This document shows positions 16,205 through 28,912 of a stretch of DNA of 64,000 nucleotides, piece after piece; the stretch's first letter is position 1; every line of letters starts with the position of its first letter. This DNA is from Odontesthes bonariensis (taxonomy: Eukaryota > Chordata > Actinopteri > Atheriniformes > Atherinopsidae): the NCBI RefSeq assembly GCF_027942865.1, contig NC_134527.1:5310976-5374975 (forward strand). The letters run 5' to 3'. The position numbers and the translations under genes were made by a program. A model generated the notes under the pieces. That model did not search any database. It was not told the origin of the DNA and saw nothing but the letters and a program-made list of their open reading frames with translations.

Positions 16205-17440
16205 ATGTTTTCGATAATTTTTTATATCTATTTCATTTCAAATGAGCCGGCGGCCGTGCCTAATCTGTCACATATTCTTTCTTATAAGTCCAGTTTGCAT
16301 TTAAACATTATTTGTGCTCCGAGCTTTTGATCGATGCCTCTCTGGAGGCTACAGAAGCCTCCAAGTTGTGTCCCTAACCCTAACCCTACAGTGGCCAAGA
16401 AAGTACGCCAGCCATCAGTTTGTGAGCATGTTGAGGACTGATGCGTCAGAGAGGCGAGGAAATTCGTTGGCATATAGTTAACAAAAGGCTCTGTTTACCT
16501 TGAGCGTGTCATGGATAGGTGTTTTAGGACAGATTTATCAGAATGGGAAGGAGCCAACGTGACAGGGTGTGACATTAACACACTGAAGTTTCTTAAAGGA
16601 AATTGTTGATCATTAACCATCGTGTCGGCGGGAGTATTATAGATTTTCCCAGCCCCTTGTGAGTCAGTGAAACAGTCAGATAACCAGAACCACATTTGGT
16701 TTACTACGAGTTAAAAGGGGGGAATCTGTAAATGTCTTCTCAGCAGCATATTCTCCCTGTAATTCAGCTTCATACTTCTGGCATCGGTGGAAACTCTGGT
16801 GCATTCAGAATGAAGTTCTGTGGGTTTCGCTGTGCAATGGCAGACAGTCAGGCTGTGGACTTTCAAATTAGCTGTGGCGTATGTGCTTGTGTTGTGTGCT
16901 CATGTGCGAGCAGTTCACCTCAGACCGCCGCAGAGACACCAACACATCCTGTCTGCTCGTCCTCTTTGCTCACAAACAACAAAAAAAAAAATCACCTTCT
17001 TTTTTTTCTATCGTCGCCGCTCTGCTCGACTCGGTCGCCATCGAGGCTCAGATGTTTTTCTTCTTTTCTTTTCTGGGCAGGGTTGCGCAGGCAATTACAA
17101 AAGCCATGGAGGCTTGGCCCGGTCGCATAATTTGTGTGGAATTTATGTTCACTGTCGTTTTTTTCTGAGTGAGAGCAGCCTCCAAGAATGGCCAATGGCC
17201 TGAGCTTTTTTTTTTGAGTACTCTTTTTCCAACAAACCTTTTTTTTCCTTTTTTAATGGGCAACTTGGCTGAAAAACAATGTTCCATCTGCACGTCAGGA
17301 GTTGAGCGCTTGTCCAAAGCACATCATCAATCCTTCCTCTGGATTTTCCAAAAGTATTTCACTCCTTCCCCTCTTTGCATGTTCACTTTTTTCGACTCTT
17401 TAGCTCTTGATGTTGGACTACATCTAGCCCAGGGGGGCCT

Positions 17441-18090
17441 TTAGGCAAGGCAAGGCATCTTTAGTTATATAGCACATTTCATACCACAGGCAACTCGATG
17501 TGCTTTACATAAAGACAAGGCATTTATAAGAACAGCATAAAGCAGCAATTTAAAGAGAATAAGAATTAAAACACAGTTAAAAGCAATCAAAGAAGAGGGG
17601 AAAAAGAAAGATATAAACTCAACGATAAGCACACGGAAAGAGAAATGCTTTTAACCTGGATTTAAAAGTGCTCACAGTTGGGGCTGATTTCAGTTCTGCT
17701 GGTAGTTTGTTCCAGTTGTGTGCAGCATAACAGCTAAAAGCTGCTTCACCGGGTCCAGTTTCATACAGCAATCGGATTGCACTGCAACTTTTTACTTTAA
17801 CTTTTACTATTTTTATTCTCTTGTATATTATTTAGATATCTTTATGCTGTGTGGCTTATATCTTTTGTGTATCCAAAGCCAAGAGAGCTCCTGAACTAAA
17901 TTTCATTCTGCCTGCATAGTGACAATAAAGATTCTTGATTCCAGTTTGAACTCTGGGCTCCACTATCTGACCTGAGTTTATACTCTACCGGCATGTCATT
18001 CATGTATTCTGGACCTAAACCATTCTGTGATTGGTAGACGAGTAGCAGAACTTTAATTCTGTATCTAGTCTTAGACTGTATTTAGTCTTT
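17441..18090 (-). mobile_element. Old L2/Rex-type LINE 3' fragment, minus strand, with a nested insertion
   Basis: From the left it shows the ggcaaggcaaggcatcttt tail and gtgctttacataaagac, then sequence whose reverse complement encodes EAAFSCYAAHNWNKLPAEL, a typical LINE ORF2 C-terminus. It continues after an insertion at 17762-17940. No intact frame survives. Confidence 0.7.
17762..17940 (+). mobile_element. 5'-truncated LINE tail nested in an older LINE
   Basis: The 179-bp plus-strand insert ends gtgacaataaagattcttga, a LINE 3' terminus. It is flanked by CCAGTTT at 17755-17761 and 17941-17947, a 7-bp target duplication. Confidence 0.7.
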
Positions 18091-19359
18091 TCCCCCTCTT
18101 CCCACTCTGTGCTACTTTACTCCCGTGCGGTGGTGGTTAATAAGCTAATAAAGCCTACCCCTTCGCATCCAGCTCCCTGTGATCTCCTCTCTATTGAGGA
18201 GGGAATTGTGGAAGAGCTATATAGGTCAAGTGCATCTTCTTGTACCACATCGCTCCTGCATTTGCATAAATTTGTTCCGAGTTTTCAGTTAAACACAAGC
18301 CGGGATTGACTCGGTTTCCAGTTACGATTTGATTGGATCGGGCTCTCATATGACTTGGCGTGGGTAAATGAGCAAAATGTTCTTTTTTTGGACAGATAGA
18401 TGTGGCTCGCAAACAAGACGCGGGAGGGGCCCTCCCGAGTGTGTTTTTGAAGTGGCAGCTTCCCATGACTGATGATTATGGGAAAAGGAAGATGGACCCA
18501 CGTGTTTTCTTAGCACAACATCCAGAGTCTGAGAGCGAGGGAGAGGTTTTATGGCGCGCCCTTCCCTTTTTTCCAGCGCTCATGGTTTCTGTGCGTTCAG
18601 AGGCACCGCTCAGACTGCCGGTTTTAAGATTGCTGCTGCATATTTCTGTGTAATTATGGTCATTCTGTCCACTCATTGACTAGGTTTAAGCCTGTGTCAG
18701 AGCGTGATTGTAATTTACTTTTACGCTGGCGACTCGTAACATTAAGACGGGTAAAGTGGCACCTGGAAGTGGGCGGATTTCATTAGGCAGCAAGTGAAGG
18801 CTCCAAGATGCATTCTGGGAAGAACAAGATCAGGTTCGCTGATTGCCTGCAGTGTCAAAGCAAGGCATCAAGCGCAGGATTTGATCATAGATTCTTATGG
18901 TAGATCTGTGGTTTCAACACCAATACAGAAACTCGACTTCTGTTGAATCTGTGAGGTGATTACGGGAAACGGGCTGAGAAGAGATCTCTTTCATGACTAG
19001 TTGTGAAAAGGTTGTACAAGGATGGGGTCCAGAGGTCAGATGAAAAAGTTTTGGAGCCACTGTGGTTTGCTTTGCTCAGATTGTCCTCCAGGAACACCAG
19101 GAAGCCTCTCGCTGTCGGTTCTCACTTTGCAAGGTGTTTATGGCACTGCAGCAGATAAACTGTCACGACATACCTGCAGTTTATCATATGCATTTGAAGA
19201 GGAAAACCTCATCTCTGGGTGGACCAACAGTGAAAGCAACTTTTGATTTTAGATAAACTGTTGGAATGATAACAGCTTGATGAGTAATTGGACAAATGCT
19301 CTTTCCATCAGATCTCAGTTTTTGCTCACTGCGTTTATTTGAAGTACATCTCCTATCTG

Positions 19360-19885
19360 GCTGAGCAATTTTATCAATACTGCGATATATATCGATATTT
19401 CCAGATAAAATATCGATTTGAAAAAAATATATGTATATATTTTTTAATTTATTTTTCTATTTTATTTATTTAAAAATTATTATTTACATTTTTTTAATTA
19501 AATTATTTTTTTAATTAATTTTATTTATTTATTTAAATTAAAAAATTTTTTTAAAGCAAACTTTATTGAAAAGTCAGACGTTACAATTAGTGAAAACACA
19601 GAACATTAAGGTAATACAATACAATGCCAGGGGGGGTCACATTATACAAAACAGTGATAAATTAGTTCATAAAAAATGTCATATAAAGTGCACAGCTCTC
19701 ACGTTTGTGACATGTTCGTTTGTTTCTGTTAGTCTGGCTGTTGTCCTTCCGGTTCAAAGGTCGGACCACTGGTCCAATCAGCGACGATTCATGTCAAATC
19801 ACACTGTCCCTTTTTCCCCCTCAAAATGATGTAAGTGTATCGAATCGTATCGTGAGATTAGTGTATCGCTACAGCCCTAATCTCC
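19360..19885. mobile_element. Degraded hAT-like MITE
   Basis: The right end reads atcgctacagcccta and subterminal gcgatatatatcgatat motifs occur at the left, a pattern common in fish hAT MITEs. The middle is very T/A-rich (19435-19560). The left terminus is too decayed to place exactly. Confidence 0.4.
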
Positions 19886-20367
19886 TACGCTTGGGTTTTG
19901 CTGTGTGCTTTTGGGAACCCACGCTGCTTTTTCTTCTCCTATTTAAGTGTCCTGCATGCAGCAGGTTTAAAAATAGCCAAACTTAAATGCTTAAAAGCTC
20001 TGTGGAACACAGGAAGGCCAGTGAAAGGGCACGCTCCTACATTTACATTGTGCGACTGGGCTGCAGGTGTGAAAGTCCATTGTGTTTAATTATTTACCAC
20101 CCAGCAGACGTTGCCCATCTCTCCTCCCTTACACTTCCTGAAAACTTACCACCCCACCCCTGTGTCCTTTCAAAATAAGAGTCCACCTAATTAATGATTC
20201 CTGCTCGCTAATGTTGGATGTAAAAAAACACGTTTTTAGATCCGTTTTGTCGCCTTTTTAATCCACTTCCTCTGAACTCCTGGGCTTCACCCTTATATTC
20301 GCAGTTTGATATGTCCGCTCAAATGGTATTCTGGCCTCTGTGCAAAAGGACAAAGATTTGATAACTT

Positions 20368-20373
<6 letters not shown>

Positions 20374-20405
<32 letters not shown>
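20374..20405. repeat. Poly(A) run
   Basis: About 32 consecutive A bases in tprn intron 1, with no recognised retroelement directly upstream. Confidence 0.9.
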
Positions 20406-20407
<2 letters not shown>

Positions 20408-20971
20408 AGCACTTTGTGCTCCCTAAGGGCAATGTTTGGAGGAGGCTGCATCTTTTAAAGGACTCTGCGTGTCCTCTGTTGTCCTAAAACATGCACAGCC
20501 CTTTGCACACATCCCAGATTAGAATATGCAGAGTATGCATTTGAATTTTTCTGTCAGACTTCACTGTGTTTGTTGTCACCGTTAAGTTTTCAGCATTACA
20601 GTGTGTTCCCTCGAAAGACTGCAAAGTGTTGCCAGTAGGAAAGGCTGTTCGATAGGCTGCCAACAGCTTTTTAGTACCTGTTGTTGTGTTGTAGGGTGTC
20701 ATTAACTGCGGGGCTGTTGCCTTGATATGCCCTCTCATTAGGACTGTTCCATTATGCGTTTTCCAGTGACGAGGAAGGAGTCTTTGCTATCCTAAGAATG
20801 ACGCAGCTACTGAGGGACTTTGACTTTTGACTTTGCAAAGCTCTTATGATCTCACTTGGACTCGTTTACCCCGTTTTGCTGATGTCTGATGAGGCTAAAA
20901 CACTGTGTCGGGGTCATAATTCTCTGCAGGTTTTAATTTGCATCAAGCAAACTAATTTCAAATGTTGATTT

Positions 20972-21838
20972 TAGGGCTGGGCAACGATTAAAAATGTTTA
21001 ATCTAGTTAATCACATGATTTCCCTGATTAATCTCGACTAATCGCATTTGTACCCAAAATCCAAAAATGAATCCAAAAGTATTGTATAGCTTTTAGCATT
21101 TAGCTTTATTTTAAATGTGCTGCCATATGAATGAAAGTGCCATAACATTTGTTGTGCAAACACACTTTTAACATCAGCATCTTTCTGTAGTTTTTTTGTA
21201 GAAGCCTCGCTCCACTGTCTGTTTCCTTGAATGACTTGCTGCTATCAGTTGTGTGTTTTGCCTTTAAGTGATATTTTAGACTGGAACTACTACGCTGAGA
21301 AGACAATTCAACTTGGCAGAGTTTACAGATGACTTTGGTTCTGTCGACTCCGCCGTCTGGAAGAACTTTAAAATGAAAATAGCCGAGTAAAAGTTCCGTA
21401 CCCTTCTCCATGTTTGGTGGATCTGCCGATTAATTTCTTTTCCTGTTCAGCAGCAGACAGCAACAGACTTTTACAAAATAAACGCCTGTGAGCAACAGAC
21501 TTTTACAAAATAAAAGCCTGTGAGCAACAGACTTTTACAATAATAAAATAAATAATAAAACAGGGGTGGTCTGTTGCGTAGTGGGTTGAGCAGGCGCCCC
21601 ATGTACAGAGGCCCTGTGCTGCGTGTCTTTCCCCCTCTCTCTGCCCCCTGCTTCCTGTATCTCTGAACTTTCCTATCCATTAAAGGCACAAAAGCCCCCC
21701 AAAAAATGATTATTATTATTATTTTTTAAATAATAATGATAAATAAATAAAACCTGCATTAATGCGTGATAAAATATTTATCGGCGTTAAATAATTAACT
21801 AGTTAACGCGATAATAACGAGTTAACTCGCCCAGCCCA
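20972..21838. mobile_element. hAT-type element carrying a BED-finger remnant and a SINE (copy 2)
   Basis: The ends and body match the element at 2346-3186. The minus-strand frame at 21106-21411 keeps 101 codons of the transposase N-terminus with a clearer BED finger: CKLCQVELSSQRSSSSLKYH, then LKAKHTTDSS. A unit near cagacttttacaaaataaa is present three times at about 21465-21545. The SINE at 21568-21705 lies at the equivalent position. Confidence 0.8.
21568..21705 (+). mobile_element. SINE in hAT copy 2, box B deleted
   Basis: It matches the SINE at 2916-3085 but skips from gcgccccatgtacagaggcc straight to ctgtgctgcgtg. The part holding GGTTCGAGTCC is therefore missing, which should abolish the internal pol III promoter. 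Confidence 0.75.
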
Positions 21839-22462
21839 GGGGATGGACGGTTCAGGGTTAAAGCTGCTTTCATTTCTTATCCACTTACAACACAGGTGTC
21901 AACGATCTGAGGCATCCATGCTTCCTAAAACCAAAAGGTCGCGCAGTTTGTTCTGCCTGAAGCACGAGATGAAATGAAAGTTTTTAATCGGATCAAAATT
22001 CAAAGGACTTGAGGAAGCCTGAATCCTATTTTCTGCGTGCAGCCGCTCACTTCCCGTGGTCCTGCACAGAGCAGGTGCATCACCCAGAAGGCCCTGCCGG
22101 GGCCATGAAGCGTGGAGCTGTGTAAACTCGCTCTTCACACAAGGCTATTTTGAATCGCAAACCCACAAACTCATTTAAAACCCGCAAAAAAAAGATCTCC
22201 TTTAGTCTGTCTCATGACAGAGGTGCTGCTTCCGTTTTTATTATAGATATCGCAGGTGTTGCAGCTATAGATTCCTTTAAAGAATTCCCGCCTCGGTTGC
22301 AGTACTACGAGTATACGCGCTCAGTTTCCACACAGTGCACCCGTGTGTGAATACACACTCGCAGTTTTTCCCACACAGCCCGCAGGCACATGTGGTACCC
22401 AGCAAAGTCAGAGTAATTAGAATTCAGTCAGCAAAGCCCCACTATCGTAGTCATGTTTAATT

Positions 22463-22517
<55 letters not shown>
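22463..22517. repeat. (TG)n microsatellite, about 27 units
   Basis: A near-uninterrupted GT run in tprn intron 1. It is likely to be length-polymorphic. Confidence 0.95.
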
Positions 22518-23559
22518 TTTAGAGCGAATGAGTAAAAAGCTGAAGAGCCTAAAAGCAGAGGACGGCTAACGCACACACGGTGCTTTTTTGGAAGGTTTAT
22601 AAAAAGAAACCGAGTAGGCGAGAGAAAGGAGCAGGAGGAGGTTACGGATGCTATTAACCTCCTCTGTTTCTCCACAATCTGCTTTGAAATGCATCGTTCC
22701 AGGATTCTTGTGTTGAGGCTATATTGGTAATTAGAAGGTAAAAACCCGCCCAGCTGTTGCTGAGCACAACCGGTTTCGGCTTCCTCGATTACAAACACAA
22801 AACTGTGTTGGATTCTGCGGCCATATGTGGTGCTGTTGTTTTTAATGGAAAAATTTTATTCAAATAATCTCTCCGTGGAGGCTGTGCTTAATCCACCTGG
22901 ATGTTTTCCTGGTTCTTACATCACAGGTGCAGGATGTGCAGCATGTAAATATCTTTATTTATGTCGCTGTTTCCGTGCACTAGCGTGAGTCGCCAGTATT
23001 CTTAATAACTCGTTTTCATGTTTGCTCCATCAAAAGCCGTCCGTCTCACAGCCCTGTTAGTCCGCCTGTGTCACCTCCACTCTCCCGTTTCTCTCTCCGT
23101 CACATATCCATGGCGCCTGTCACCAGGGCAACACCAGCCACGGCCATTCTATCCCGTCATTAGGATTCTAGGATAAGGACACATGAACTCTGTCACAGTG
23201 TCGACGTTGTGGATTCTCTAATTGGTGGACGGGCTGCTGTAACAAGCAGCGTTATTCCCAGGGGAAGAGTAAGATCAAAATGAAACGGGGGGTCTAATGA
23301 AAACGTTTGAATGGTGGGCACGTTCTTTAATCAGCAAACCCAAATTAGGGCCTTTGTGGGTGGAGACCCAAACTGCTCAGCCTTGTGATGTCAGAGAGAG
23401 GAAATCGGGGTCTGTTTTAGGTTGCTCATCACTTATGTGCACCATTTTATATTTGAGGCTTGTTGAAGTATCGAAACAGAATAGTTAAAACCTGCCAACG
23501 GCATGTCGTCTGACATTTTGTTCCATCATTTTCAATTTCATTAAGATGGTTGTTATGAG

Positions 23560-23655
23560 ACTGGCGACCCGTCCAGGGTGTAACCCCACCTAGGCTCCAG
23601 CCCCAACCGCGACCCTGAGTTGGATTAAGCGGGTATAGAAAATGGATTGATGGCT
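23560..23655 (+). repeat. LINE 3' tail
   Basis: ctggcgacccgtccagggtg, ggctccagccccaaccgcga and agcgggtatagaaaatgg form the known 3' end of a fish non-LTR element. It is truncated, with no coding part. Confidence 0.65.
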
Positions 23656-24303
23656 ATTATAAGACTAAATATGATGTGAAGCTTACGTTGGACAAAGATT
23701 TGACTCTTTGCTTACACACAGTTATGTGGTTCTACTGGCCAACATGCACTGATGTGTGATTATATGTGCTCGAGCATTTTATCTATCCGTAAATCTCTGT
23801 GAGGGGAAACTGTAAAAACAAGTTTTACTTCCACACTGCCAAAGTTTTATAAAAGGTGGGGATTGTTGATGGATCTGTAAAGTGAAGCCGACACTGAAGC
23901 GTTTAAAAAATGCACTACCACAGATGGCCACAAGGGGTTGGCACCAAAAACCATTGGGCTATAATACCCCAACCAAAGTGGCCATTTCAGGGCCGTTTTC
24001 AGGACTGGTGCAAGGACTGGTCCAAATCATTGGCCAGAGCCTCATCTTTACATCTCTTTAAACGTCACCTGTAACACGTTTGACCCTCCTTCCAGTGTCC
24101 TCTGAATATCTGTAGGGAACTACTGTGCAGGGAGACGGTTTATCTCATAGAATCAACACAGATTGCCGTGTTTGTCTTGTTTTCCCTGCAAATGGATGTC
24201 TGAGAATCACCAGATTAGATTTTAAATGCTGGTTTAAACAACAGTTGGTGTTTGTGAATGCTCTCTGCAGCCCCGAACAGTGTTTCCAAACGCTAACCGC
24301 TAG

Positions 24304-24600
24304 TTAAAGGGATAGTTCGCCTCTTTTGACATGAAGCTGTATGACATCCCATATTAGCAACATCATTTATTAACATCTTCTTACCCCCTGCTGCGTCCTG
24401 TGAGCAGAGTTCCAGCCTCGTTTTGGCGTTGACGAAAGTAGTCCGGCTAGTTTGCTAGGGTCCCGAAAATAATGCATCTTGCTTCTCAAAACAATATGCG
24501 TTCAAAAGAGTAATACATTTGCATCACAAAATTGTCACTCCAGAAAAAGTCAGACCTTATAATCGCTTGGCGCTATTTTTGCCAGGTGACTACATTAAAA
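24304..24600. mobile_element. TTAA-flanked MITE, left part
   Basis: It starts TTAAAGGGATAGTTCGCCTC and matches the copies at 35750-36012 and 40825-41479 through atgacatcccatattagcaa and aacaatatgcgttcaaaaga. The right terminal repeat is not found, so the copy is truncated or has been interrupted. Confidence 0.65.
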
Positions 24601-26535
24601 CACCCCACGATTTTTACAAAGATGGCTGCAAACACTGGCAAAACAAGATCTGTGATTGCGATTGTTGCTTTATGCGGCTCATTGGGCAGAATTCACAGAC
24701 GCTACTGGTGACGTAAAACAATAAACGGCAGGAAAATGTGAGGGAAAACTAAGCCCAAGTTCTCATCTTAGCTCTTTATTGTGCCCTTCTTGACTGAAGC
24801 GGATTAAACGCAACACAGGATCTAGATTTTTAAAGATGGCAGTCACAACATTTTAGTTGGGGCCACAAAGCCCCAACATATGCGGTTCTTTGCTCTGGCC
24901 CAGCGAACAGTTGTGCTAACACAGCACTGTTTTTTCTTTAGGTGCTGGAGCCTGTGCGGTGATGGTTGAAACGGAAAGAAAAATGGTTCTAAATTAGGCT
25001 CTGGCTCTGAAAACCGCTTTGGTGGAAACCCCCCATCATTTTCTAGATGAAATACTCGATGTATTTCACCCCTAAGTCATAATGAGGTCATTAGCTAAAT
25101 GTATTCCTTTTGATCAGCATGCTGTTTAGCCCTGAGAGCGTTATTTGATAATTAAGTAGGTTTTACGCCTCAGACTGAGATAATTGTGTCCAATCTGGTT
25201 TCAATCAGCATCCTCCGCTGACTCCTCTTGGCCAAATATGATCAGTTTTGGATCCAAAAATGCACAAAATTGTGACAGCCAAGCTTAAGGCTTCATATTG
25301 GTTACATTGGCTAGGTTACTGTTTTATTTCTAATCATTGGAAGTCGACTTTTCACTTGTTCACCTCAAGACAAATGTAAGTTTCATATCTGTGCACTTAG
25401 TAAAGAAGGTCTATTGTGTTTAGCAAGACTGGAAGGCTGGAGAAATTGTTAGCCCCACTGTATCAACACACTTAATCACTTATTTTTCATGTTTTTATCT
25501 CTTGTATTTAACCTACGTAAATAGAAAATGGGATATAGTTATTTATTGAACAGCTACTGAGCTGCTTTTGTTCACTTTTCCCAATTTTGAGCGAAGTGTG
25601 AGTCAACAGAAGCTAGTAGTTGTTCTTGCGTTAAGCTAGGCTAAACAGGCCCAAACCATGCTCTGAAGTAAACACTTTGTGATTGATGGGGGTCTTTTTC
25701 TCGTTCACACGTAGTTTTTTTCCTTTTTTCTTATCTTACTATAGTAGCCACAGATATTTCCTAAAAGTGACTCGACCTTAAACTTTAGTTAATTTAGCTA
25801 TGTTAGCTTGCTTGTTAGCTTGTTTGTTAGCTTACGCTAGCCTGTCAGACATCATCTTGGCTTTTTTTTTTTTTAATTATGCATATTTTTGAGGCCTTCT
25901 TGGCCTCTTTCCTCTGTGGTGCCTCCAAAGTGTCTGTCACTGACTCATCTCTGTCCTGAACTTTGCTGAAACAGTAGTCTCATGGCTGCCCAAAATCCAA
26001 TTGACTGTAAAACCACTGAGCACCAGCGGAACAAAAAGATCATTGTGTGATGCACTCTTTGGTTCCCTTCATTTATTGGCCCTCCTATTGACACAGTATG
26101 TCCCTTGGATTGAAGTTCAGCATATTAGACTCATAATTCTTTTGAGTAATAATGATTTTTTTAAAAAAGCTTTTGCTGAATTTGACTCAGATTTAAATTT
26201 TTATAAAGAATAGAGGGTAAAACATTGAAACGGATCTTGAGAGAAATATCTTGAATCCTGATCCAGTGTGTGTGATCCCATTCTGTCTTTTTGTCTCGAT
26301 TGTGGCTTTTCAGACACACCCCACCATCAACATTTTCACATGAGAGTCAAACAGTCCCTCAATGGCGTGCATGAATGTGTATGTTGGGAGTGGACCACTG
26401 ATCTCCACCTTGGTGGTGTTACCTTACATACAGAGTTGGAGTTATATTAGTTTAAACCAGGTCAATCGGTCTCCCAAAAACCTGTTAGAGGAGTTATAAT
26501 CATACCTCCACTGACCTGAGACTGATTGATAAGGG

Positions 26536-27119
26536 ATCACTCAGTGGGTCTACATGATGAGATTAATTGGATTATAGCTATAGTTGGGTTATGCTCCTTA
26601 TTTGAGCAAAGGGCAATTATCCTTGGATATATGGCGGTGAATAAATGGAATCGTTGGCACAAAGCATGTATGATAGGTGGCGCTGTACCCATTTCAACTA
26701 TTGCTAATAGAGCCACTTCCTGTTGACCTCTTCACCACCAACAACAACAACAAACTCAGGCATCCGAGTCTTCCAATCCATCCAGAAGTGCGTGTTGCTT
26801 CTTGCATTCTCCATCTCGTTGTTTGTTTCTTTCCGACAGCGGCGACAACAACAGTAATATCGTCTTCTTCGACTTCCGGGTCACGACCCCGGAAAAAAAT
26901 CTCGAGCATGCGCAGAACGCAAAGTCTAATTCACCCTCTACAAGCACATTTAGTGTGACCATCAACCGAGTTATCTGGGGGTCTTAATCCGACTGCAAGT
27001 AACCCGATCCGGTCCAATTCTTAGTCAGAAGGTGTATACATGAACTTAATAACTCAGTCTTATTGTAATTTAGCCATTAATCCGATTCTTTACAGTTCCA
27101 TGTAACCCCACTGAGTGAT
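26536..27119. mobile_element. MITE with ATCACTCAGTGG ends (584 bp)
   Basis: Left end atcactcagtgggtctacat and right end ccatgtaaccccactgagtgat are inverted repeats of about 20 bp. No transposase remnant is visible. The interior contains aggtggcgctg, a partial CTCF-like motif lacking the CCA half. Confidence 0.6.
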
Positions 27120-27484
27120 ACAGGCACACGTCTCCTCTCCCATCGTATCAGTTAAGTGATCCCAGACACTGCACACCAACAACAAGGACACCTCAGCACG
27201 CACAGGTATAATCACAGAAAGCTACAAATGGCATACTATTACAGCAGTGAGTCACGCAGTCTCGAGGCGGGCAGTGTAAACACAGATTTTCACATTTGGC
27301 ATAGTTGGTGTCCCACACCATCAGCTCTGAGCAGCGAACACGAGCCACCTACGTGTGTTTAGCATCCACAGTTGTGACAGTGTTGTCATACTGTTGAAGC
27401 TTTAAGCACTTCAGAGAGTGATTCCTCCTCATGTGTGATTAAAAATTTGCTGTGTTTCATCTGTGATGATGCATCTACCTCTAT

Positions 27485-28100
27485 GGCTGTGTTCGAAACC
27501 GCATACTTCTCCTACTACTCATACTAACTTTTTGAGTTAGTATGCGAGTTTGAGTATGAGAAGTTCCCGGATGCATACTAGATTCTCTGAAATGTTGGGT
27601 ATGCATCATGAGGTTACTACTCATACTCAAACTACCCAAGATGCAACGTAACATGACGTCTCCGATCGCCATTTCCTGTCAAAACGGCAGTTTCAAGCTA
27701 GCTACAACTAGGGTAGGTTCACTTCCTGTTTTCAAAACAAAAGCACCAATTGTATCGTAATGGCTTTCCCTATGATAAAAGGCAACGGGTATTTTATTTT
27801 GTGAAAATAACCGGAAGTGCGTTGCTCACTGCGGCTAGCTTTAGTAGCGCCGAATTCGTGGGAACAAAATTGTAAACAGCCGGTATTTTGTCAGGTTTTC
27901 AACACGTTGGGGATCTAAACGACTACTTTCTCGCCTGAAAATGTTTCAAATGTTGCTAAAGTTTACAGAGTTTAGAGCTTAAGTGAAATCAGCTTCAGGC
28001 CGGCTGATTTCGGCTCGGGCAGGAGCGAAATGCATTGTGGGTAAACGCTCTGCATACTGTCTGATCGATGAGTATGTAGTATGCGGTTTCGAACACAGCC
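27485..28100. mobile_element. MITE with 23-bp inverted ends (616 bp)
   Basis: Second complete copy of the family at 15573-16204. Both termini are intact (GGCTGTGTTCGAAACCGCAT and its inverse). It carries an imperfect internal gaaatcagcttcaggccggc and tgatttcggctcgggcagga segment shared with the third copy but shorter in the first. Confidence 0.85.
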
Positions 28101-28699
28101 AAAGATTCCTTGAATGTGTCCACCGTCCTAATCCGGCACTAAAGGGATGCAGCACATGCTCCATGTGGGCTTCATCACCCCCTCTCTTGCCAGCTCAACT
28201 CTGCAGCCGGTTCATTGTGGTGCTGTTCTAATATTACCTACCTGGTTAGAGATTAGCTCTAATCAGGCATCTGGTCAATCTGCTCCGAGCCGCTGCACCC
28301 CGTTGAACTGACGCGTGCCACATTAGGTGCAGCTGTGATTACATGGTGACATAAAGCTATTGGATGCTGGTGTAGCAGCGCATTTTCCAGTTTCCGTCTG
28401 GAAGCAGAGCTGAACGCCAGGTCGTGTTGAGACAAACGCACGCATTGCTGCTAGAACTGAAGTACGCAGTGGCTGCGTGATTGTGTCGGAGCTCCTCTGC
28501 GACTCTGCAGCCGTTTGATCTCCACCCGATGAGCGCCGTCAGGGAGCTGCTACTGTGTGTGTCCGTTCAGTAGGAACCACTTTTCACCAAATGAGGGCAC
28601 GCCATGCTGTGTGGCCTGGAAGAAATTCTTGGCGCTGCTCCCACCTTCCCTATTGGCCAAGACGCTTTCATAAAGACGTAATCTCATCTGCTGGCTCTC

Positions 28700-28912
28700 C
28701 TCCTAACCTCTCCTGTTGGTGTCTGTTTATGCTTCATAAAACCATGTCAACTACAAAAACTCTTCTTAAAACGCACCTCTTTTCCTTTTAATACTACGTA
28801 GGCTGTTGATTTTATTATGTTTTATTGTATTTATTTTATTGTACAACACTTTGGAAACCTTTGTGTTTATCTAAACTGTGCTTTATAAATAAAGTAGATT
28901 GGATTGGATTGA
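28700..28912 (+). mobile_element. LINE C-terminus and 3' tail
   Basis: The frame ends TTKTLLKTHLFSF, a typical C-terminus of fish L2-type ORF2, followed by acaacactttggaaaccttt, gctttataaataaagtagat and tandem tggat units. The reverse complement of the same tail is nested in the L1 at 43840-43990. Confidence 0.65.

Noticed and set aside
16370-16388. Telomere-like ccctaaccctaaccctac
   Set aside because: Only about three units in otherwise ordinary intron sequence; too short to claim an interstitial telomere.
26670-26684. Partial CTCF-like aggtggcgctg inside a MITE
   Set aside because: The CCA half of the core is missing, so it is weaker than the sites at 9925 and 44769.
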